The translations under genes and the position numbers were made by a program. Shown one piece after another: positions 1 to 9,714 of a DNA stretch of 64,000 nucleotides; position 1 is the stretch's first letter, and each line of letters starts with the position of its first letter. This stretch comes from Alphaproteobacteria bacterium PA4 (lineage in GTDB: Bacteria > Pseudomonadota > Alphaproteobacteria > Sphingomonadales > Sphingomonadaceae). The notes under the pieces were generated by a model. It saw only the letters and a list, made by a program, of their open reading frames with translations. It ran no database searches and was not told the DNA's origin. Location of the stretch: the NCBI GenBank assembly GCA_002256005.1, contig NKIQ01000012.1:1-64000 (forward strand), given 5' to 3'.

Positions 1-100
1 CCTTAGGCCCCAGACCCCAATTGTCGGGACCGCCCGCGCGCGGCCTCACGCGAGCCAAACGACTGGGGTCTGGGGCCCAAGGCCCCAGCCGCCGGAGGCC
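1..100. repeat. REPIN-like inverted pair, left arm cut by window edge
   Basis: Two head-to-head copies of a palindromic unit. The left copy (1-19) is truncated by the window start. The right copy (65-100) runs in the opposite orientation. The unit has a GC-rich core that reads CTGGGGCC..GGCCCCAG, followed by GACCCC. The same unit recurs at 2748, 3677, 10640/10728, 26514/26604 and 46009/46089. Two inverted REP-type units separated by a short spacer match the REPIN architecture known from RAYT-mobilised repeats; that relationship is inference. Confidence 0.75.
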
Positions 101-159
101 CCTTCTTGCTTTTCCGCCGCGAAAACGCGACGCTGGAAAAAACCTTGGGGACCACGCAC

Positions 160-1182
160 ATGACCGAACAGAATCGCCGCTGGCTGCTCGCATCGCGGCC
201 GCAGGGCATGATCAAGGACAGTGATTTCACGCTGGACACCGGACCGGTGCCGCGGGCCGGGGAGGGGGAGTTCGTCGTCCGCGTCACGCATCTGTCCTTC
301 GATCCGACGCAGCGTGGCTGGCTGGGTGGGGATACCTATCTGCCGGCGGTGAAGATCGGCGATCCGGTGCGCGCCGGCGGCATCGGCCAGGTGGTCGAAT
401 CGCACCATCCGGGCTTTGCGGTGGGGGACGTGGTGCAGGGCACTTTCGGCTGGCAGGAATATGCCGTGTCGGCCGGCACCACCGAAACCGGCCCGGTGAC
501 GAAGCTGCACGCCGGGGTGACGCCGGAGCAGGCGCTGGGCGTGTTCGGCGTGACGGGGCTGACGGCCTGGTTCGGCCTGACCGACGTCGGCAGGCCGCAG
601 CCGGGCGACACGGTGCTGGTGTCGGGCGCGGCCGGCGCCACCGGTTCGGTGGTGGTGCAGGTGGCCAAGGCGCTGGGCTGTACGGTGATCGGCATCGCCG
701 GCGGGCCGGACAAATGCCGCTGGGTGGTGGAGAGCGCCGGCGCCGATGCCTGCATCGATTACCGCAGCGAAAATGTCGCCCGCCGCATCAAGGAACTGGC
801 GCCCAGGGGCGTCCATGTCGTGTTCGAAAATGTCGGCGGTGCCATCCTCGATGCTGCGCTGCTGAATATCCGCAAGGGCGCACGCGTCGTGCTGTGCGGC
901 GGCATCTCGTCGTACAACGACACGGGAGACAGCCGCTCCGGCCTCAACAATTACATGCAGTTGACGGTGATGCGGGCCCGCATGGAGGGCTTCATCATCC
1001 TCGATTACGGCGCCCGCTTCGGTGAAGGCGTGCAGGCGCTGGCCAAGCTGATGGCGGAAGGCAAGCTGGTCACCGCGGTCGACATGCAGGAAGGGTTCGA
1101 GAATTGCCCGGCGACGTTGCGCCGGCTGTTCGAGGGCAAGAATGTCGGCAAGCAGCTGCTGAAGGTCGCCGACCCGGTCTGA
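160..1182 (+). CDS. NADP-dependent oxidoreductase, zinc-free medium-chain family (CurA/YncB-like)
   Basis: A 340-residue cytosolic enzyme of the medium-chain dehydrogenase/reductase superfamily. The N-terminal GroES-like half carries SFDPTQRGW, typical of the prostaglandin/curcumin reductase branch. The Rossmann half has the nucleotide motif VSGAAGATGSVVVQ near residue 155. There is no zinc-binding cysteine cluster, so it probably reduces activated C=C bonds with NADPH. I chose ATG at 160 over an in-frame start at 106 because the homologous region begins at MTEQNRRW and the upstream stretch is repeat-derived. It converges on the acetyltransferase gene with a 7-base gap. The true substrate is unknown. 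Confidence 0.88.
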   Translation: MTEQNRRWLLASRPQGMIKDSDFTLDTGPVPRAGEGEFVVRVTHLSFDPTQRGWLGGDTYLPAVKIGDPVRAGGIGQVVESHHPGFAVGDVVQGTFGWQEYAVSAGTTETGPVTKLHAGVTPEQALGVFGVTGLTAWFGLTDVGRPQPGDTVLVSGAAGATGSVVVQVAKALGCTVIGIAGGPDKCRWVVESAGADACIDYRSENVARRIKELAPRGVHVVFENVGGAILDAALLNIRKGARVVLCGGISSYNDTGDSRSGLNNYMQLTVMRARMEGFIILDYGARFGEGVQALAKLMAEGKLVTAVDMQEGFENCPATLRRLFEGKNVGKQLLKVADPV

Positions 1183-1189
1183 TCGCGGC

Positions 1190-1825
1190 TCAGGCGTCGG
1201 GCAGCGCAAGGCCATGGACGGCGCGGTAGAAGCGCGCCGCGCCATCCCGGCTCGGCGCCGTGGCGAAATCCGGGGCAGCGGCCAGCCCCCGGCGCAGGGT
1301 GGCGGCGTCCAGCAGCCACCAGCGCGTCGCTTCGATCGCGGCGATGACATCGGCGGCAAAACGCAGCCGCAATGGCCGCGCCGGCACGCCCGCCATCACC
1401 GCATAGGGCGGCACATCGGCGGTGACGATGGCGCCGGCGCCGATGATGGCACCGCGGCCGATGCGCTGGCAGCCGGGCAGGATCACGGCATTATGGCCCA
1501 GCCAGACATCGTCGCCGATCTCCTGGCGGTTCGCCGGAATGCGCGGCCCGCCGGGAATGGCGCCGTCATACAGGATCGGGTGGCTGCTCAGCGCCGTGAT
1601 CGGGTGATTGGCCTCGATCACCCGCGCAGAGCTGGCGATCGAGCAATAGCGGCCGATGCGCGTGCCCGGTGGCATGCGCCAGCGGTCAAAGGCGCCGAAG
1701 CTGTAAAGGCCGATATCGAGGTCATGGCGCGCCAGAAAGCGCCGGCGCAGCCAGCGGCTTTCATATTGGCCACCGGGGGCCAGACGCACGCTCAGCCGGT
1801 CGATCAAATTGCCGATCATCGCCAT
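1190..1825 (-). CDS. hexapeptide-repeat acetyltransferase (CatB/Vat-like)
   Basis: About 211 residues with a left-handed beta-helix signature. The stretch [16 protein letters not shown], followed by [14 protein letters not shown] and AGVPARPLR, is the xenobiotic-acetyltransferase/CatB-like pattern and includes the probable catalytic His of WLGHNA. Such enzymes transfer acetyl from acetyl-CoA to hydroxyls of sugars or antibiotics, and the acceptor here cannot be told. Three in-frame ATGs lie close together (1846, 1825, 1819) and none has a strong ribosome-binding site; 1825 is a compromise. Nothing beside it suggests a resistance cassette or a polysaccharide locus. Confidence 0.82.
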   Translation of the reverse strand: MAMIGNLIDRLSVRLAPGGQYESRWLRRRFLARHDLDIGLYSFGAFDRWRMPPGTRIGRYCSIASSARVIEANHPITALSSHPILYDGAIPGGPRIPANRQEIGDDVWLGHNAVILPGCQRIGRGAIIGAGAIVTADVPPYAVMAGVPARPLRLRFAADVIAAIEATRWWLLDAATLRRGLAAAPDFATAPSRDGAARFYRAVHGLALPDA

Positions 1826-1966
1826 GTCATGCCCGTTTCGGCGCATCCTGGCTGGGTTAGACGCCTGCGCTGAGCCCTTGTCAATTTGCAGGGGGTGACG
1901 CCGCCCGATGATTGACGCGGCGCGGCAACCGGCGTTTGATACGGTGCCAATCGAAAGGAACGCGCC

Positions 1967-2734
1967 ATGTTGCCGCTCATCGATCCCGAATTCGGGGCAA
2001 AATACATCAAATCCGCCAATGATTTCTATGGTTACGGCGTGCACCTGCTGTTCAACGAATGGTGGGAAAAGGCACCCCAGGCCACCATCGACAAATATGT
2101 GGCGGCGATCGAAAGCCACCCGGAACACGGCCCGCTGGCACGCGAAGCCTGGATGGCGCCGCCGTTCCGCCTCGCCTCGCTCGATCATTGCGCGCCGGGC
2201 ACGCTCGGCGCCGCCTATCGCGCCCATATGGTCGACAATGGCCTCGCCGAAAAACTGGCGGAAGGCTATGCCCTGCTCACCGCCGATTTCGAAGCCGGCG
2301 GCAAGCTCGATCGCATGCCCCCGGTCATCAAGTACAAGGTGCTGCGCGGCTTCCAGACGCACGATCTCCACCATGTGCTCACCGGCTATACCACCAGCCC
2401 GCCCAACGAACTGGCGCTGCAGGCCTTTCAGCTGGCGCAGATGGATTACCCCTATGCGGCGATGACGCTGGGCGTGATCGTCAGCCATATGGCCCTCGTC
2501 GACCCCTGGCTGATCAAGCCGGCGATGGACGCCATCACCGACGGCTGGGCCTTTGGCCGCCGGGCGAAGAGCCTGCAATTCATCCGGTTCGAAGAGATGC
2601 TCGACCGCCCGCTCGCCGATATCCGCCGCGAATATGGCCTGGAACGCGACACGCCGTTCAATCCGGTGATGGAACAGGTCTCCGAACTCATCGCCCAGGA
2701 ACTGGTGATCCAGGAACGCATGCGCGCCGCGTGA
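1967..2734 (+). CDS. Coq4 family protein
   Basis: A 255-residue soluble protein. The Coq4 metal-binding motif HDxxH(x11)E is intact as His132-Asp133, His136 and Glu148 ([10 protein letters not shown], then NE). Coq4 proteins act in ubiquinone biosynthesis, where they organise the pathway complex and take part in decarboxylation/hydroxylation of ring carbon C1. Many bacterial homologues have no assigned role, and sphingomonads often carry several paralogues, so a role in quinone synthesis here is inference. A good ribosome-binding sequence (GAAAGGA) precedes the ATG. No other ubi gene lies nearby. Confidence 0.8.
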   Translation: MLPLIDPEFGAKYIKSANDFYGYGVHLLFNEWWEKAPQATIDKYVAAIESHPEHGPLAREAWMAPPFRLASLDHCAPGTLGAAYRAHMVDNGLAEKLAEGYALLTADFEAGGKLDRMPPVIKYKVLRGFQTHDLHHVLTGYTTSPPNELALQAFQLAQMDYPYAAMTLGVIVSHMALVDPWLIKPAMDAITDGWAFGRRAKSLQFIRFEEMLDRPLADIRREYGLERDTPFNPVMEQVSELIAQELVIQERMRAA

Positions 2735-2747
2735 GGCGGTGTTATCT

Positions 2748-2783
2748 GCCTCCGGCGGCTGGGGCCTGAGGCCCCAGACCCCC
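2748..2783 (+). repeat. solo copy of the REPIN-type palindromic unit
   Basis: A single copy of the window-wide unit, 13 bases after the Coq4-family stop codon. It has the same orientation as the left arms of the inverted pairs and no partner arm nearby. There is no T-run, so it is not a classical terminator, though the core hairpin could protect the transcript 3' end. Confidence 0.75.
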
Positions 2784-2851
2784 ATTTGCTGACGATAGCG
2801 GACGCTTGCCTTGCGTGCTAACCTGACTCATCGCGGCAGGGGGGGGATGCC

Positions 2852-3670
2852 ATGCCATATCGTCAGGCGCACTGGTTCGTCGGCCTTGTGCTGACCATGA
2901 TCCTGCTCGGTTTCTGGGGCAGTTACTGGTCGGCGATTGCCGCGGTGCCGCTGGCCTTCCACGTCCATGCCATCAGCGCCTCGGCCTGGCTGGTCCTGCT
3001 GATCGTCCAGAGCCTCGCCATCCACCGCCGGTCCAACGCGCTGCACCGCCAGCTCGGCCTCGCCAGCTTCGCGCTGTTCCCGCTGCTCATCCTCGGCTTC
3101 GTGATGATCATCGACATTTCGGCGCAAGGCTATGTCGCCGCCCGCAATGACTTCGCCGTCCACAACGGCCCGTCCTTCGGCATCGGCATGGCCATCGCCA
3201 TCGCGGCCTATCTGACGCTCTTCTATCTCGCGCTGAAGCACCGGCGGAATGTGAAACTCCACGCCGGCTATCTGCTCGCCACGCCGCTGATCCTGTTCGA
3301 ATCGCCCTTTTCGCGGGTGATGGGCGATTACCTGCCCTGGCTCAACATCATCAACAGCCCGGGGCCGCAGGTCGTGCAGGATACCATCGCCCTGTCCGAT
3401 GCCCTGTCGATCGTCTTCGCCCTGGCGCTCTATGCCCTGAACCGCAAGCACAGCACCCCCTGGCTCGTCGCTGCCGCCTTCATGGCCGCCCAGGCCATTG
3501 CCATGTGGTTCGCGCCGTTCGTCCCGGCCCTCGGCCCGATGTTCGCCGCCTATGCACGGATTCCGCTGGGGCTGACGGCATCGGCGGGTATTGCTGCGGG
3601 GGCGCTGGCGGGGTGGCTGGGCTGGCGTGCCGGGGGTGGTGCGCGGCGAGTGGTGGCGAAAGCGGTTTGA
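2852..3670 (+). CDS. uncharacterised multi-pass membrane protein
   Basis: A 272-residue protein with about seven hydrophobic segments spread over the whole length (roughly residues 8-28, 35-55, 70-88, 110-128, 145-160, 190-208, 215-260). Histidines sit near membrane faces (HVHAIS, HRQLG, HAGYLL), reminiscent of DUF2306-type or other haem-linked membrane proteins. I do not recognise a firm family. The ATG at 2852 follows a purine-rich GGGGGGG tract that can act as ribosome-binding site. Repeats lie on both sides, so it is probably transcribed alone. Confidence 0.7.
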   Translation: MPYRQAHWFVGLVLTMILLGFWGSYWSAIAAVPLAFHVHAISASAWLVLLIVQSLAIHRRSNALHRQLGLASFALFPLLILGFVMIIDISAQGYVAARNDFAVHNGPSFGIGMAIAIAAYLTLFYLALKHRRNVKLHAGYLLATPLILFESPFSRVMGDYLPWLNIINSPGPQVVQDTIALSDALSIVFALALYALNRKHSTPWLVAAAFMAAQAIAMWFAPFVPALGPMFAAYARIPLGLTASAGIAAGALAGWLGWRAGGGARRVVAKAV

Positions 3671-3676
3671 AAAAGG

Positions 3677-3712
3677 GCCTCCGGCGGCTGGGGCCTGAGG
3701 CCCCAGACCCCC
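3677..3712 (+). repeat. solo copy of the REPIN-type palindromic unit
   Basis: Second solo copy, starting 7 bases after the stop codon of the preceding membrane protein and almost touching the separate inverted-repeat element at 3723. It has the same orientation as the copy at 2748. Confidence 0.75.
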
Positions 3713-3722
3713 ATTGATAAAG

Positions 3723-3878
3723 ACCCCTCTCCCGCTTGCGGGAGAGGCGACTCGCCCCCTTGGGCGAGCGGGTGAGGGTGTCTCTTTCGTCGGACCGGTC
3801 CTCAACGTCGAAATGCGGGTACACCCTCACCCGGGGCGCTGGCGCGCCTCTCGCCTCTCCCGCAAGCGGGAGAGGGGT
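3723..3878. repeat. 156-bp element with perfect 28-bp terminal inverted repeats
   Basis: Positions 3723-3750 and 3851-3878 are exact reverse complements. Each arm contains its own hairpin (CTCTCCCGC/GCGGGAGAG). A second inverted pair, GGTGAGGGTG (3771-3780) and CACCCTCACC (3822-3831), nests inside. It holds no plausible gene. The arrangement resembles a MITE or a compound intergenic palindrome of the kind common in alphaproteobacterial genomes. Confidence 0.8.
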
Positions 3879-3917
3879 GGTACTGGCAACCATTGCGCGG
3901 TGGTGTAAATTGCGCTG

Positions 3918-4235
3918 ATGGACATGGTGCAGAACATTACCGATCAAAGCGCCCTGCTCGCCGAAGTCCGCACGACGCTGGCGCGCATCGACGCGGAGGA
4001 GGGGACGATGCCCGGTGAGGTCCTCGGCGCCATACTCGATGATGGCCTGCACCCGATCGCCGCGTGGCGGCGCTATCGCGGCCAGTCCCAGGCCGAACTG
4101 GCGCGGCGAACGGGGCTGAGCCAAGTCTGGCTGAGCCGCATTGAAAGTGGAGGCGGGACTGGGTCGGAAGCGACGCGGCGGAAGGTGGCGGAGGCGCTGG
4201 AGGCGCCGGTTTGGGCTTTGGAGAGCGGGGTTTGA
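3918..4235 (+). CDS. XRE-type helix-turn-helix transcriptional regulator
   Basis: A 105-residue protein with a C-terminal helix-turn-helix of the XRE/Cro class: AWRRYRGQSQAELARRTGLSQ (about residues 49-69) followed by the recognition segment VWLSRIESGGG. The N-terminal half (EVRTTLARIDAEE) looks like the short N-domain seen in some antitoxins. No toxin gene lies next to it, so it is either a solitary antitoxin-like regulator or an independent DNA-binding protein. ATG at 3918 and ATG at 3924 are both possible starts. It sits between two palindromic repeats. Confidence 0.78.
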   Translation: MDMVQNITDQSALLAEVRTTLARIDAEEGTMPGEVLGAILDDGLHPIAAWRRYRGQSQAELARRTGLSQVWLSRIESGGGTGSEATRRKVAEALEAPVWALESGV

Positions 4236-4277
4236 GTGTATTGTCCCCGGCATTTCGCACAGACTGTGCTGGCTCGT

Positions 4278-4311
4278 GTCTCGTCTCTCCCGCAGGCGGG
4301 AGAGACGAGAC
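4278..4311. repeat. 34-bp perfect hairpin between convergent genes
   Basis: Arms of 16 bases (GTCTCGTCTCTCCCGC and its exact complement) are separated by AG. It lies between the convergent ends of the XRE gene (4235) and the 57-residue gene (4363). It shares the CTCTCCCGC..GCGGGAGAG core with the element at 3723. The hairpin could act as a bidirectional terminator, but no T-run follows. Composition changes sharply right after it. Confidence 0.65.
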
Positions 4312-4362
4312 CTTTATTCAAGCGTAGGTGCGCAATTTCGCCTGAGGCTAGCGCCCTTTAAA

Positions 4363-4536
4363 TCAGTCAGCCGATTCCAAGACCGCAGGAAGAATGTGAG
4401 AGAAAATACGTCCAAACTTGAGGTCTGCAACGCGACCCTGGTTAATACGGTAATCAGATGCAATTTCGACGTACTTGTCTCCGCGTGCAATGCGGCCCTT
4501 GATAACTGCAATTTCAGCTCGGGAAAGGTGTTTCAT
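4363..4536 (-). CDS. 57-residue helix-turn-helix-like protein
   Basis: A small gene read directly from the minus strand: it starts MKHLSRAEIAVIKGRIARG and ends HILPAVLESAD. Residues about 20-43 (KYVEIASDYRINQGRVADLKFG) resemble the homeodomain-like helix-turn-helix found in phage and HNH-nuclease-associated proteins. TGGAG stands 8 bases before the ATG, a good ribosome-binding site. It lies 102 bases downstream of the recombinase-like gene on the same strand and shares its AT-rich composition. An excisionase-like or regulatory role is only a guess. Confidence 0.62.
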   Translation of the reverse strand: MKHLSRAEIAVIKGRIARGDKYVEIASDYRINQGRVADLKFGRIFSHILPAVLESAD

Positions 4537-4638
4537 AGTCTACTCCAGTTTGCGAAAGAGTGACTGGCCAATCACAATACTGAAAATAGCGTCCAGCGGC
4601 GGCTACGCAAGCGATGCAATTTTGTTTAATGCAGTGCT

Positions 4639-5916
4639 CTACCCAGAACTTATTGAAATAATTGTACCTTCTGAATCGAACTTTACACCGTTGGACACAA
4701 GTCGCTGCTCCTCCAACTTTCGGTAGATGGGCGCAGACCAGGCATACGTCATGTATGTATAGCTGGGCGTTGTCCGAGGCTTATAGGCGCGAGCGGCGTG
4801 ATTTAGGGATAGTTCGTGCCATCCCATGTCCTGTGCCATTTGCCGCCAAAAGCGACTGACCGTAGAAATCGGGTGCGATGGATCAGTAGTTGACGGGAAA
4901 TAGTATCTAGACACTAAGTCCTCGTCCTCCATACGGCGCGTCGCGAGCGCCAATGTTGCCGCCGCATTGGCATTAATCGGCTCAATACCTAAGTACCAGT
5001 AGTCCCTTTCTGATGGTGAATAAGGGTACCAGATTTGCGCCGCTACCTGATCACGCCGCGCCTTCAAAACGCGCGACAGTTTCGCTCCGGTCTGAAAATA
5101 CAGTTTGATAGCTAGTGCTTGTGCCCACCGCTCAGTTTCGGCGTCTAGTCGGGAAAACAGCTCTTTGAACTCGATTTGGCTGATCTTGATGTTTGCCGAC
5201 TCACCCGATGTTCGGCGCAAGTGCCATATCTTCAAGGTCTCGCTCTGAACATCGTGCCAAACTGCCATCAGCATCGGGCACACTTGTGCCGCAGAATGGA
5301 ACACTTGACCAACAAAAGATTGAAGAGTTCTTGCATTAGTTGGTGACAAGATCGGCGCCGTTAATGTGTTAGCTAGTAATTTTGGTTCAATCTTAGATAC
5401 CGCACACGAAAGAATTCCATCCGGCATATTTGAACTTAATTTGTCTAATCGGTCTACATATGACTCACGTCGTTGGGAATTTTTAAGGTAAGCAATTTCG
5501 GCTTCACACAGGTCCCCAAGCGTTCGGCGCGCCATCCGATCGGATGCCATCTCCAAGCGAATGCGGCGGCGCTGAGAAGGGGTTATTTGACCGCGGTGTA
5601 TTGCAACTCTTTCTTTAGCCCATAGGCGCGCGTCAGCTAAGCAATTTGCAAGCCTATCTTGCACACTCCAGTCTCGGGCTTGATTTGGGCCATCAGTCCG
5701 AAGAGCGCGGGAGGCTTCCGCTTGGAAAGATTCTCGGACAATGCGCTGCTCTAAATTACGAACTCTTATAGCGAAGGCGCCGCCGGGTCCGGCGCGCGTC
5801 CGCCATAATCGAATTCCAAAACCGGGGACTTCGGTGTCCGATATCCACAGTTCGCCACGATCCGGAATCGTAACAGACTGAACAACGCGCTTTGTCAGTC
5901 GGACGCGTAGTGCCAT
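4639..5916 (-). CDS. degenerate tyrosine-recombinase-like (integrase) protein
   Basis: A 425-residue protein. The N-terminus (LTKRVVQSV... WISDTEVPGFGIRLW, residues 7-38) matches the arm-type DNA-binding region of DUF4102-type phage integrases. The C-terminal half follows the tyrosine recombinase fold, but the catalytic residues look lost. The expected TGxR arginine is Lys279 (TGAKLSRVL), the HxxR box reads HELS at 367-370 with no arginine, and Tyr398 may be the only candidate nucleophile. The reading frame is open throughout with ordinary codons, so it is not an obvious pseudogene. Start ATG at 5916. It ends 102 bases before the small helix-turn-helix gene. Confidence 0.65.
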   Translation of the reverse strand: MALRVRLTKRVVQSVTIPDRGELWISDTEVPGFGIRLWRTRAGPGGAFAIRVRNLEQRIVRESFQAEASRALRTDGPNQARDWSVQDRLANCLADARLWAKERVAIHRGQITPSQRRRIRLEMASDRMARRTLGDLCEAEIAYLKNSQRRESYVDRLDKLSSNMPDGILSCAVSKIEPKLLANTLTAPILSPTNARTLQSFVGQVFHSAAQVCPMLMAVWHDVQSETLKIWHLRRTSGESANIKISQIEFKELFSRLDAETERWAQALAIKLYFQTGAKLSRVLKARRDQVAAQIWYPYSPSERDYWYLGIEPINANAAATLALATRRMEDEDLVSRYYFPSTTDPSHPISTVSRFWRQMAQDMGWHELSLNHAARAYKPRTTPSYTYMTYAWSAPIYRKLEEQRLVSNGVKFDSEGTIISISSG

Positions 5917-5929
5917 AGGTGCCTCAGCC

Positions 5930-7908
<1,979 letters not shown>

Positions 7909-7924
7909 GGTGCCAGTGGTACGC

Positions 7925-8677
7925 CTATGCCCCGAACTTGGCCAGCCCTTTGTCGGTGCCGCACAGCTGGTCCCAGAAGCGGAAATACAGGCCGTAATTG
8001 CAGTTGTAGCGCTTGTGATGTTCCTCATGGTGGCTCGCGGTGATAACATGACGGCCGAACCAGCCGTTCACCCAGCGCGCCGGGAACATTTCCCAGCCCA
8101 TGTGATTGGTCACGCCCATCACCGTGGCGATGGTCAGCACCACGCCCAATGCGCTCCAGTGGATGGGGATGAGGAAGGCCAGCGCCGGGATCAGCAGCGT
8201 GCCCGACAGCGCCTCCCAGGGGTGGAAGCTCATCGCCGCCCAGGCGGTCGGCGGCTTGGAGGCATGGTGGACGGCGTGTACCGCCTTGAACAGCCTCGGC
8301 CCGTGCATCCAGCGGTGCGTCCAGTAGAACCAGCTGTCGTGGAGGAACAGGTAGAGCAGCACGCTGACCGGCCACCAGAGCAGCCCGGCGAGTCCGCCCA
8401 ATTCCCATTGAATCTGCGTGACGCCATAGAAGCGCCAGCCGGCGATCATCAGCCCGGCGGGCAGGCCATAGATCAGCGCCGACACCAGCGACCAGCGGAT
8501 CTCGTCGCGAATCTGGCGGCGGCGGCGATCGGGGTCCCGCGGCCCGGCGGTGATGCCGCGCCGTGCCGTCCACCAGGCAAACCCACCGCTCGCCGCGAAA
8601 TAGCGGACGATGACAATGAGCATCGTCTGCACGGTGCCGATGAGGAGAGGCGTCCAGAAATCCACGAGGGCTGCCAT
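7925..8677 (-). CDS. sterol desaturase / fatty acid hydroxylase superfamily membrane protein
   Basis: A 250-residue integral membrane di-iron protein. The histidine clusters of the superfamily are present: HDSWFYWTHR, HAVHHASK and SHHEEHHKRYNCNYG. Four or so hydrophobic segments surround them. Members hydroxylate or desaturate lipids, sterol-like molecules or carotenoids; the substrate cannot be assigned from sequence. Start ATG at 8677. The stop codon is close to the riboswitch, and the gene is 61 bases downstream of the papain-like gene on the same strand, so the two may be cotranscribed. Confidence 0.85.
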   Translation of the reverse strand: MAALVDFWTPLLIGTVQTMLIVIVRYFAASGGFAWWTARRGITAGPRDPDRRRRQIRDEIRWSLVSALIYGLPAGLMIAGWRFYGVTQIQWELGGLAGLLWWPVSVLLYLFLHDSWFYWTHRWMHGPRLFKAVHAVHHASKPPTAWAAMSFHPWEALSGTLLIPALAFLIPIHWSALGVVLTIATVMGVTNHMGWEMFPARWVNGWFGRHVITASHHEEHHKRYNCNYGLYFRFWDQLCGTDKGLAKFGA

Positions 8678-8738
8678 GCCGCGTCGGGCGCAGGGCGGCA
8701 AGATAGGGCGGGGGTGTTGGGCGCTCGTGTCGCGGGTG

Positions 8739-9539
8739 TCAGGCGGGGGCGAGCATGAAGGCGTCGCCGTGCGCCCAGAAATTCGTACGCATGGTCGCAA
8801 AGCTGATCCGGCCATAGCCGCCACGGCCCCAGTCTGCCCCCCAGCTGTTGCGAAAATGGAACATCTGCTGGCGCAGGTCATAACCGGTCACAGCGACGAA
8901 ATGGTTGGGAAAATCTTCCCGTGCGTCTTCACCGCTCGGCACCAGCCCAGGCACAGGTTCCACCAGGCCATCATCACGCCAGCCGGCGGCGTTGTGGGGC
9001 AGCGCCAGCCCCACCACAGCCGGCCTGCGCAGCATGCGGCGTTGCAAGTCCTCGATCCGATAACTGTAAGGCAACATGTACATCTGCAGTTTCACCTGCT
9101 TGCCAAGCGCCAACAGGGCCGCATCCGGCCGCTGGACCAGCTCGCCTGGCACCTGCTTTTGCAGATAGGGCCGGGCAGACGCAGGCACCATGCCGAAATC
9201 CTGCACGATATCCATCACAGCATACAAATCGACGGTTTCATCGGCGGGCAGGCGGCTGCCGCCATGCTTGATATCCGTGAGATATTGTTCCGAGAATATG
9301 ACCGGCAGGCCGGTCTGGCGGGCCACAGCGGCCTCGGCAAGGGCGGTGGCGGCGAAATAGGCGCAGGTCATGCGGTCGCCCTGCTGCTTTGCCGGGCCAA
9401 GCAGGGCGGACAGGTCGACCACCGGCGGCAGCGGCAGTTCCGGCACCACCGGCCGGGCGCGGGCGGCCGTCGCGAGCGCCAGCGGGGCGGCCAGCAGCTG
9501 GCGTCGGTTGAGGCCTGGCCAGGGTCGTAATGATGTCAT
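8739..9539 (-). CDS. exported papain-like (C1-fold) cysteine peptidase
   Basis: A 266-residue protein with a twin-arginine-like leader (LNRRQLLAAPLALATAARA). The papain triad is recognisable: Gln52/53 and Cys59 (KQQGDRMTCAYF), a later His (NHFVAVTGYD) and Asn in FRNSWGADWGRGGYG. It is therefore probably an active C1-type peptidase exported folded. No propeptide of eukaryotic size is visible. Bacterial C1A-like proteins are sparsely studied, so the substrate is unknown. It is followed by the fatty acid hydroxylase gene. Confidence 0.8.
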   Translation of the reverse strand: MTSLRPWPGLNRRQLLAAPLALATAARARPVVPELPLPPVVDLSALLGPAKQQGDRMTCAYFAATALAEAAVARQTGLPVIFSEQYLTDIKHGGSRLPADETVDLYAVMDIVQDFGMVPASARPYLQKQVPGELVQRPDAALLALGKQVKLQMYMLPYSYRIEDLQRRMLRRPAVVGLALPHNAAGWRDDGLVEPVPGLVPSGEDAREDFPNHFVAVTGYDLRQQMFHFRNSWGADWGRGGYGRISFATMRTNFWAHGDAFMLAPA

Positions 9540-9632
9540 GCAGGCTCCCTCAGGGGTGGAACCTAACGTCGCGGGGGTGGGCCTGCCAAGGCGGCTTGCG
9601 CCGGCTGGGCAGAATAACGGGGCTGCTGCTTG

Positions 9633-9712
9633 CCCCCCTCACCCGGCTCGCTTCGCGAGTCCGACCGCTCCCTCAGCCGTAGGCGAGGCCTTCGCGTCAA
9701 CGGGAGAGGTGC
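9633..9712. repeat. degenerate intergenic palindromic repeat
   Basis: An imperfect copy of the common motif CCCTCACCCG ... CGGGAGAGG, with internal GGCTCGCTTCGCGAGTC. It lies between the divergently ordered ends of the papain-like and phhA transcripts. It resembles the inner and outer parts of the 3723 element but is strongly diverged. Confidence 0.4.
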
Positions 9713-9714
9713 GT

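Larger units (their letters stand above)
4318..5929. mobile_element. AT-rich foreign patch (probable integrated remnant) abutting thiC
   Basis: Base composition here is clearly richer in A and T than either flank, and codon choice is correspondingly different. The patch begins just after the hairpin at 4278-4311 and ends at the thiC stop codon. It encodes only two minus-strand genes, a recombinase-like protein and a small helix-turn-helix-like protein. I found no convincing flanking direct repeat and no tRNA. Calling it a laterally acquired remnant is inference from composition and content. Confidence 0.55.

Noticed and set aside
2748-3712. The palindromic units as ordinary rho-independent terminators
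   Set aside because: No T-run follows, they occur in both orientations, and one pair lies inside an operon (rnc-era).
3918-4235. A toxin-antitoxin pair around the XRE gene
   Set aside because: No small toxin-like frame lies directly upstream or downstream; only repeats flank it.
4318-5929. Direct repeats (TAGGTGC) as attachment sites of the AT-rich patch
   Set aside because: The left and right copies match only over seven bases, which is expected by chance in this length.
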